This document shows, one piece after another, positions 1 to 6,600 of a DNA stretch of 7,413 nt; the stretch's first letter is position 1, and the number at the start of each line of letters is the position of its first letter. The position numbers and the translations under genes were made by a program. This stretch comes from an uncultured Ignavibacteriota bacterium (GTDB lineage: Bacteria; Bacteroidota; Ignavibacteria; Tepidaquicellales; Tepidaquicellaceae). The DNA is taken from positions 1-7,413 of the forward strand of contig CAIUQV010000308.1 of NCBI GenBank assembly GCA_903901375.1, given 5' to 3'. The notes under the pieces were generated by a model. That model did not search any database. It saw only the letters and a list, made by a program, of their open reading frames with translations, and was not told the origin of the DNA.

Positions 1-2363
1 ACTTTGTGTTTCCCCATAAACTTGCCTCAGGAGATATTCGGTATGTGGAGGTTCATTCATCTCCCGTGGAAATAACCGGAGAGATACTGCTTTTCTCTAT
101 TATACATGATATAACAGAACGCAAACAGGCAGAAGAAGCTTTAAAAATCAGTGAGGCAGAGAATCGCGCAATAGTAAGAGCAGTTCCCGACCTGATGTTT
201 CGACTGAAAAAAGACGGGACTTACATTGATTCATACCACAAAGAAGATTCGCCATACTATGTTCCGCCTGAGTTCTTTATAGGAAAAAAGATTTCCGAAA
301 CATTACCACCTGAAATAGCAAAGCAGTCTATGGAGGCGCTTGTAAAATCTTTTGAATCGTCGGAACAGGCATCGTTTGAATACGAATTGCTTATGAATAA
401 TGAGATGAAGTATTTTGAATGCCGTGTGATTTCGATCTCGGACGATGAAGCTCTTTCGATTGTAAGGGAAATAACTCAGAGAAAAATAGCAGAGAAAGCT
501 TTGCTGGAATCCGAAAAAAATTACCGCAGACTGCACGAAAGCTTAATGGACGGATATGTTCAGGTTGACCTGAAAGGAAACATCTTGAAGTGCAACGATA
601 CATACCTGAAAATTACGGGATACAATTTCGATGACCTTCAGAATATTAGTTATGAGAAAATAACACCGGAAAAATGGCATAAAGCAGAACAGGCAATTCT
701 TGACACTCAGTTATACAAAAGAGGCTATACAGATGTTTACGAAAAAGAATACATAAGAAAAGATGGTTCTATATGCAACATTGAACTCCGTGCTTTTATA
801 CTGAAAAATGACAAAGGCGAAAGTGAGGGTTCTTGGGCAATTGTGAGAGATATTACGGGCAGGAAGAAAATTGAGGAAGCATTAAAACTTCAGAGTGAAG
901 CATTCGAAGCTTTGTCGGTTGCGGTTGTTATAACAAGTGTTGAAGGTATTATTCAGTGGACAAATTCTGCGTTTACAAAATTAACGGGTTATTCTCCGAA
1001 TGAAGCAATCGGTAAAGACACAAGACTGCTGAAATCGGGAATGCATAATGATCATTTCTATAAAGAGCTCTGGGATTCTATTCTGCACGGGCAGGTCTGG
1101 CGGAATGAATTTATAAACAAAAGAAAAGATGGTACGGTTTACTATGAAGACAATACTATTACGCCTGTTTTTGATGCCTATGGGAACATAACAAACTTCA
1201 TCGCTATCAAATTTGACATTACCGAAAAAAAGGAAATGGAAAATGCTTTGAGAGAGAGCGAAGAGCGCTGGCAGTTTGCCCTGGAAGGCTCCGGAGACGG
1301 TGTATGGGACTGGGATGTAGAAAGCAACATAATATACGTATCGCCGCAATGGAAAAGAATGCTTGGTTACGATTCCGATGAATTAATACAGAACTTTAAT
1401 GACGTTGAAAATCTTATACATCCGGATGACAGGGAGAAAAACATACAAAGCATCGAAAAATATTTTAGAGGTGAGAATGCACTTTATGTTAACGAGCATC
1501 GTGTTCTTTGCAAAGACGGTGCTTACAAATGGGTGCTGGTGCGCGGGAAAATCCTGAACAGGGATAAGGCAAACAATCCTTTAAGGATTATAGGTACACA
1601 GGCGGATATTACAAACAGAAAGAAATTCGAAGAGCAACTGCTGAGCAACCTTGAAAAAGAAAAGGAACTTAATGATTTAAAATCAAGGTTTGTTTCTACC
1701 GCTTCCCATGAATTCCGAACACCTCTTGCTTCAATATTGCTGATTAGCGATGTATTAATTTCTTATTGGGAAAAATATGAAAAAACACTTATTGAATCCA
1801 AGCTTAAGACTATCAAGGAGAGAGTGTTATTTCTTACTGATATAGTTGACAATGTTCTGCAGGTTTCAAAAATTCAGGAAGGTAAGATTGAATTTAAACC
1901 TGAAGAGATTGATTTAGTAGATTTCTGCAAAAGTTCAATAGACAGCTTTAATGTAAACGAGTCATTGAAAAATAAAATACAGTTTAGCTCAAAGTATAAA
2001 TCTCTCACTGCAATAATAGACCTGCGTCTTATGAATCAGATTCTTGATAACCTGATTTCGAACGCAATTAAATATACACCTGAAAATCCTCACATAATAA
2101 TCACTCTTAGAAAGGAAAATGAAGAAGTGATAATTTCTGTGGAAGACAATGGTATCGGAATTCCGGAAGAAGACAGGAAACACATATTCGATGCATTTTA
2201 CAGAGCTGCAAACGCAAAGAATTTTCAGGGGAATGGCTTGGGTCTGAATATTATAAAAGAATCTCTTATCAATCAGGGAGGTGATATAACGTTTTCAAGC
2301 ATAACCGGAAAAGGTACAACGTTTAAAGTACATCTGCCTGTAAACAAATTTATAAAACAGTAA
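1..2363 (+). CDS. Multi-PAS sensor histidine kinase, 5'-truncated by window edge
   Basis: This is a sensor kinase that should autophosphorylate on histidine in response to signals read by PAS domains. Residues are numbered from the GTG at base 6, but the frame is open to the left edge and that GTG lies inside a PAS domain, so the true start is upstream. Visible order: the end of one PAS (1-45), then four complete PAS units (about 50-160, 165-290, 293-410, 415-530). Each closes with a D/E-I-T linker (35-37, 155-157, 282-284, 404-406, 524-526) followed by a charged helix. The third resembles NifL-type PAS (LLKSGMH, NKRKDG) and the fourth the PAS_3 type (GVWDWDV, HPDDR). The kinase core has an H-box FVSTASHEFRTPL with His568, an N-box with Asn686 (ISNAIKYTP), a G1 box DNGIGIP (714-720), an F-box IFDAFYRA and a G2 box GNGLGL (742-747), so it looks catalytically intact. 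No transmembrane segment or receiver domain is seen. The signal sensed is unknown. Confidence 0.96.
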   Translation, partial: FVFPHKLASGDIRYVEVHSSPVEITGEILLFSIIHDITERKQAEEALKISEAENRAIVRAVPDLMFRLKKDGTYIDSYHKEDSPYYVPPEFFIGKKISETLPPEIAKQSMEALVKSFESSEQASFEYELLMNNEMKYFECRVISISDDEALSIVREITQRKIAEKALLESEKNYRRLHESLMDGYVQVDLKGNILKCNDTYLKITGYNFDDLQNISYEKITPEKWHKAEQAILDTQLYKRGYTDVYEKEYIRKDGSICNIELRAFILKNDKGESEGSWAIVRDITGRKKIEEALKLQSEAFEALSVAVVITSVEGIIQWTNSAFTKLTGYSPNEAIGKDTRLLKSGMHNDHFYKELWDSILHGQVWRNEFINKRKDGTVYYEDNTITPVFDAYGNITNFIAIKFDITEKKEMENALRESEERWQFALEGSGDGVWDWDVESNIIYVSPQWKRMLGYDSDELIQNFNDVENLIHPDDREKNIQSIEKYFRGENALYVNEHRVLCKDGAYKWVLVRGKILNRDKANNPLRIIGTQADITNRKKFEEQLLSNLEKEKELNDLKSRFVSTASHEFRTPLASILLISDVLISYWEKYEKTLIESKLKTIKERVLFLTDIVDNVLQVSKIQEGKIEFKPEEIDLVDFCKSSIDSFNVNESLKNKIQFSSKYKSLTAIIDLRLMNQILDNLISNAIKYTPENPHIIITLRKENEEVIISVEDNGIGIPEEDRKHIFDAFYRAANAKNFQGNGLGLNIIKESLINQGGDITFSSITGKGTTFKVHLPVNKFIKQ

Positions 2364-2371
2364 ACAAGAAG

Positions 2372-2737
2372 ATGAAAAAAGTTCTTTTAGTTGATGATGA
2401 AGCGAGTTTGAGGGATAACATCGTTGAAGTACTAACGCTTGAGGGCTTTGACGCAATATCATCCACAGACGGAAAAGAAGGCTATGAAAAGGCAATCAGC
2501 AATTTACCGGATATAATAATTTGTGACGTAATGATGCCGGTAATGGATGGAACAGAAATGTTTCTGAAAATTAAATCAAATGAACTTACAAGAAATATTC
2601 CGTTTATATTTCTAACTGCACTCGTTGACAGGTTCGACCAGAAAAAAGGAATCGAACTTGGTGCCAATGGATACCTGGAAAAACCTTTTACAATTGAATC
2701 GCTATTGAAAATAATCCGTGCGAACATAGACAGATAA
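2372..2737 (+). CDS. Single-domain CheY-like response regulator
   Basis: This 121-residue protein is a receiver domain and nothing else. It carries the acidic pocket Asp8-Asp9 (LLVDDE), the phospho-acceptor Asp52 in CDVMMPVMDG, Thr82 (FLTA) and Lys104 in the LEKPF motif, so all residues needed for phosphorylation are present. Length and motifs match CheY/Spo0F-type stand-alone regulators. There is no DNA-binding or enzymatic output domain, so by inference it acts by protein contact or as a phosphorelay intermediate. The ATG lies 8 bases after the TAA of the histidine kinase, which makes co-transcription and a cognate partnership very likely. The bases just before the start (ACAAGAAG) are purine-rich but abut the ATG, so they are not a well-spaced ribosome binding site. 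The stop codon TAA is followed by a long non-coding stretch. Confidence 0.96.
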   Translation: MKKVLLVDDEASLRDNIVEVLTLEGFDAISSTDGKEGYEKAISNLPDIIICDVMMPVMDGTEMFLKIKSNELTRNIPFIFLTALVDRFDQKKGIELGANGYLEKPFTIESLLKIIRANIDR

Positions 2738-2887
2738 TTAAGCATGTACAATTAGAAATTATTGTCCTGAATTAAAACCTCCTGTAATCCCATTTCATTT
2801 ACATAAAAAATATGTTACTTGTATCTTTTATTTGTCATTAGAAGATTATTCATTGGAAAGAGGGTATAATATTCCGATTTTTACACG
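2738..2887. other. AT-rich spacer after the two-component operon
   Basis: No protein frame of credible length or composition is visible here. Apart from a TATAAT hexamer near its right end, I see no conserved element. It is probably the start of the 3' untranslated region of the kinase-regulator operon. Confidence 0.5.
2865..2870 (+). promoter_or_regulatory. Possible -10 box (TATAAT)
   Basis: A perfect TATAAT hexamer lies in the gap, about 18 bases before the first of three hairpins. There is no good -35 hexamer at 16-18 bases upstream, and the Bacteroidota-type TAnnTTTG element is absent. It could start a short transcript ending at the terminator at 2994-3021, or it may be a chance match in AT-rich DNA. 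Confidence 0.22.
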
Positions 2888-2918
2888 TTACAAAATTTGA
2901 TTGTCGCAAATTTTGTAA
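2888..2918. repeat. 12-bp perfect inverted repeat
   Basis: TTACAAAATTTG (2888-2899) and its exact complement CAAATTTTGTAA (2907-2918) flank a 7-base loop, ATTGTCG. A T-rich stretch follows (CTTTTTC). The stem is AT-only except for two C-G pairs. It could be a weak terminator, an RNA stem or a protein-binding palindrome. Confidence 0.7.
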
Positions 2919-2941
2919 TTTGCTTTTTCATGTTTTACTCC

Positions 2942-2964
2942 AAACAATGAACTATTCATTGTTT
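2942..2964. repeat. 10-bp perfect inverted repeat with 3-base loop
   Basis: AAACAATGAA (2942-2951) and TTCATTGTTT (2955-2964) are exact complements around CTA. The tight loop makes a stem-loop in RNA plausible. No T run follows directly, so it is not a standard terminator by itself. Confidence 0.7.
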
Positions 2965-2993
2965 CCCTTTACTTAATTGCATGTTACAATTGG

Positions 2994-3021
2994 GGCGGAC
3001 TTTACCCGGTCCGCCTTTTTT
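2994..3021 (+). terminator. Intrinsic (rho-independent) terminator
   Basis: GGCGGAC (2994-3000) pairs perfectly with GTCCGCC (3009-3015) around an 8-base loop, and six T residues follow at once (3016-3021). GC-rich stem plus T run is the standard signature on the + strand. The other strand lacks a T run after the stem, so it works rightward only. It would end transcription from the kinase-regulator operon, or from the candidate small RNA. Confidence 0.87.
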
Positions 3022-3336
3022 ATTATTGACTTTGAAAGTGTATACTATCATAAATATTTCACACACCCTTTCTTAAAAACAGGTAATTTATATTTATTAT
3101 TAAGCCTTGGTATCATAATACTATCGCTTGCATAATAAAGCGTGAATTTCCAATCCATTCTTAGCAATTTGCAAAACGATAAGTTTAATTCATCTGAAAT
3201 ATTTCTTGTAAGCTTATCATTTAAAGATATATGGTTTTAAATACGAAAGGGTAATCTTATTAATCTGACCACAATGCGCAAGCGGTCACGTTAAAAGATG
3301 CTCGAAATCAAACTGCTTATACCGGGTTTAATAATT

Positions 3337-3412
3337 TTAAGGGTTCGTTTTATTTAAGGGTTAAACTTTTATCTATTGGGAAAATTATACAAGGCTATCC
3401 TTGTTAAGGGTT
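3337..3412. repeat. Three direct copies of TTAAGGGTT
   Basis: Identical nonamers occur at 3337-3345, 3354-3362 and 3404-3412. The first and third also share a following C. Start-to-start distances are 17 and 50 bases. They lie 209-284 bases before the surface-protein ATG and could be binding sites for a regulator, but no known motif is recognised. Confidence 0.5.
3389..3404. repeat. 6-bp inverted repeat with 4-base loop
   Basis: ACAAGG (3389-3394) and CCTTGT (3399-3404) are exact complements around CTAT. The repeat overlaps the first base of the third TTAAGGGTT copy, so it may be part of the same regulatory patch. At this length it could also be chance. Confidence 0.35.
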
Positions 3413-3620
3413 CATCATCCAATGTTCTATCCTGGCTTTGTCCCGGGCTGCGTTTCACCGGAAAAGCTTCCGCTATTCTATTATCTGTTTGCAAAAAAAT
3501 GTTATCGGAATATCATTTAACTGTGAAATTATTCTCTCTATTCAGTTATATCATAAAAGGCATAAAGTTATTCAATGCAATTAAATATAGAATTAATTAT
3601 TATTATAACTTTCAATCCTC

Positions 3621-6600
3621 ATGAAAACTATTAAACAAATTTTATTATCCTTAGCATTTTTGGTTTTCTTTGCCAATTTAGGCTGGGGGCAGTGGATGTA
3701 CAATTTCGGAACTGGAATTGGATCTTTTAATACAGCCAGTGGTTCGTCTACAACTTTTTTCACTTCTACTCCTGGAAATGGTGGAACTTACAGGATTAGA
3801 GCAGCTTCATCCGGAAATCAAGGTAGTGGTTTTGTTTTAGCGAATCCAGGTACTACTTTAGGAACTAATTCCGAATTACAAATAAATGCATCAGTTACAT
3901 CTTCAACTAATAAATTCGGAGTTTATGATTGGACTTCACCAAGTACCGTTGCATATCTAAAGTTTAAATTTAGAAATTCAAGTACAGGTAATGGTGCTTT
4001 AAATATTAGTTTAGGTATTAATACATTAGTAACTGATAACAATGGATACTCATCTGAATATAATAATTCTTTAACCTCTCTAACTATTACTTATGCATCA
4101 GGTTCTCTCTCAAGTGTTGTTCGGAGAATTAACGCAAGTAATACTACGATAACAAGTTCAGGGTTCTCAAAAGATGCTGATCAGGTTGTTGAGATATATG
4201 CAAATAATGATAGCGGTTCTGTAACTTATAGCAGAGGTGGTAATAGTTACACATTAGCTACAAAAACATGGGATCTGTGGGTTGATGGGACCAGGACTGT
4301 GACAGGTGCGGCAACGGCCGGTACACTTGCTGCTGGAACAAATCTAAGTGGATTTGGATTCTTTGCTGAAAGCAGTACAAGTAATGCAGCATGGATGTAT
4401 ATTGATGATTTTGAGTATTCAAATACATTTGCTCCAACAACACAAGCATCAAATATAACATTTAGTGGCGTATCATCATCAGGAATGAAAATTGATTGGA
4501 CAAACGGAAACGGAACAAGCAGAGCGGTATTTGTAAAGGAAGGTTCAGGTACAATTACAAATCCAACAAATGGTATTACGTACACAGCAAGTGCTAACTG
4601 GAATTCAAAAGGCACACAACTTGGAACTTCAGGTTATTATTGCGTTTATAATGGTACAGGTACAACTGTGACATTATCAAATCTTTTAGCAAGTACAGCT
4701 TATTATGTGCAAGTATTTGAATATAATGGATCTGGTTCGACTTCAAATTTCTTAACGACTACAGCTACAAATAATCCAAACAATCAGACTACTAATTCAT
4801 CACTTTCTCCTAGTCTGACAATTTCTGCTAATCCTGCTCTTACAGAAACAAATTTAAACGGGGCGAGTGTGTCTTTGGGTTTAACTAATGAAACATTTGC
4901 AGACGGATCATTATCAAGTTTCAATTTTACATTGAATAATGCTCCGAACGGTTTAAGCATAAATTCAGTTAATTATAGTAATTCTACAACAGCCGTTCTT
5001 ACTTTAGCATTTAATGGTACGGATTTCGATGCAGATGTTACAAACTTTAATATTACAATAGCTGCTGCCGAACTAACATCCGGAAACAATTTGACAAGCA
5101 ATAATCTTACTATTACTGCAATTGTAGAAACAACTCCAACGGTAACTACAAATAGTGCTATTACAACAACAGGTTCAACAACTGCAACTTGGGGAGGTAA
5201 TGTTTCGGCAGACGGAGGAGCATCGGTTACTCAAAAAGGTATAGTATGGAGCACATCTTCAGGTCCTACTATTTCTTTATCAACAAAGACACAGGAAGGA
5301 AGCGGTACAGGATCAATTACCGGAAATATGACAGATTTATCTCCTAATACATTGTATTATTTAAGAGTTTATGCGACAAACAGTCTTGGAACAGCTTACG
5401 GAACAGAAAAAAGTTTTACAACTAATAATCTGGGAGCACCCGGTTCATTAAGTACTAATGGACTAACTGAAAGTGGTTTTACTGCTAACTGGGGGGCCGT
5501 AACAGGGGCAACAAGTTATAGATTAGATGTTTCCCATTATAGTACTTTCTCTACAGCTGTTAATGCTACAGATTTATTTATATCAGAATATGTTGAGGGT
5601 TCATCTAATAATAAATATATTGAGATATATAATGGTACGGGTTCATCAGTAAATTTAGCTGATTATAAACTACAATTATATGCAAATGGTTCTACATCGA
5701 CATCAAACGACGTAATACTATCTGGTACTCTTGCAAATGGGCAAACAATTGTATATAAAAACTCCGGTTCTACATTAACTTTGCCTAATGGTGTAACTGC
5801 GACAGATAATGCTGCTACAAATTTTAATGGTGATGATGCCATAGCACTGTATAAAATTTCTACTAGTTCATATGTTGATATATTTGGAAGAATTGGAAAT
5901 GATCCGGGATCGGCATGGACGGGGGATGGTGGTTATACAACTGTAGATAAAACACTGAGAAGAAAGAGCAATATTACTCATGGAGTAACAGTAAATCCAA
6001 CAGGTACAGGTCCTACTGCTTTTACAACATTAACAACTGAATGGGATATGTATGATATTGATGTTGTGAATAATATCGGTTCACACACATACGGATCTGA
6101 AAGTTATGTGACAGGATACAATAATCTTACAGTAAATTCAACATCTCAGGGGGTTACGGGACTAAGTGAAAATACTACATACTATTACCGTGTCAGAACA
6201 TATAGTACTTCAAGTACCAGTTCAAATTCGGAAGTAATTACTGTTACAACATTAAAAACAGCACCCGTAACGCAGGCATCGGGTATTACATTTTCAGGTT
6301 TGAGTGCCACGGGAATGACAATAAACTGGACTAACGGTTCCGGGGACAAGAGAGTAGCTTTTGTTAAAGAGGGAACAGCGGGAAGCACTGCTCCATCAAA
6401 TTATACAACATATACTGCAAGCGCGGACTGGAATAACGGATCTCCATCAGGCACTCAAATAGGTTCATCAAGTTATTATTGCGTTTATAACGGAACAGGT
6501 ACAAGCGTTGATATATCTAATTTGAAAGCAAATACTCAGTATCAGGTAGCTATTTTTGAATATAATAATGGAGCAGGGGGTGAGACATATCTGACAACAG

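Larger units (their letters stand above)
2877..3021 (+). ncRNA. Candidate small RNA or structured 3' UTR with three stem-loops
   Basis: Three inverted repeats follow one another within 128 bases (arms 2888-2899/2907-2918, 2942-2951/2955-2964 and 2994-3000/3009-3015), and the last is a terminator with a T run. A TATAAT box precedes them at 2865-2870. Read together, they would give a transcript of about 145 nt with two stem-loops plus a terminator hairpin. The start is inferred from the -10-like box, and I recognise no known RNA family. The alternative, at least as likely, is the structured 3' end of the kinase-regulator mRNA, 256 bases beyond the regulator stop. Confidence 0.25.
3022..3620. 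other. Non-coding stretch upstream of the surface-protein gene
   Basis: About 600 bases with no convincing gene. The strongest patterns are the TTAAGGGTT triplet repeat with an adjoining hairpin (3337-3412), a more GC-rich patch at about 3420-3475 containing CCCGGG, and a short inverted repeat CGGAA/TTCCG (3459-3463 and 3468-3472). Other weak repeats are TGACC/GGTCA near 3267-3287 and ATACTATC at 3042 and 3118. No strict TAnnTTTG promoter element occurs, so the start of transcription of the downstream gene cannot be placed from sequence. Confidence 0.6.

Noticed and set aside
6..8. GTG as the true start of the kinase
   Set aside because: The frame continues to the left edge and the GTG falls inside a PAS domain, so the gene begins outside the window.
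981..1349. Reverse-strand frame of 122 codons inside the kinase
   Set aside because: It lies opposite two well-supported PAS units and shows no domain of its own.
3026..3046. Sigma-70-like promoter TTGACT...TATACT
   Set aside because: The spacer is only 9 bases. Alternative -10 choices give 14 or 19 bases with poor hexamers.
3376..3624. 82-codon frame starting at TTG
   Set aside because: It has a non-ATG start, no recognisable domain and no ribosome binding site, and it overlaps the hairpin and repeat patch and ends inside the start of the surface-protein gene. Its lower half is rich in Tyr, Ile and Asn, as expected for AT-rich non-coding DNA.
4247..4615. Reverse-strand frame of 122 codons inside the surface-protein gene
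   Set aside because: It is an antisense shadow of the Thr/Ser/Asn-rich forward frame, which has a signal peptide and continuous domains here. The same applies to reverse frames at 6185-6388 and 6542-6802.
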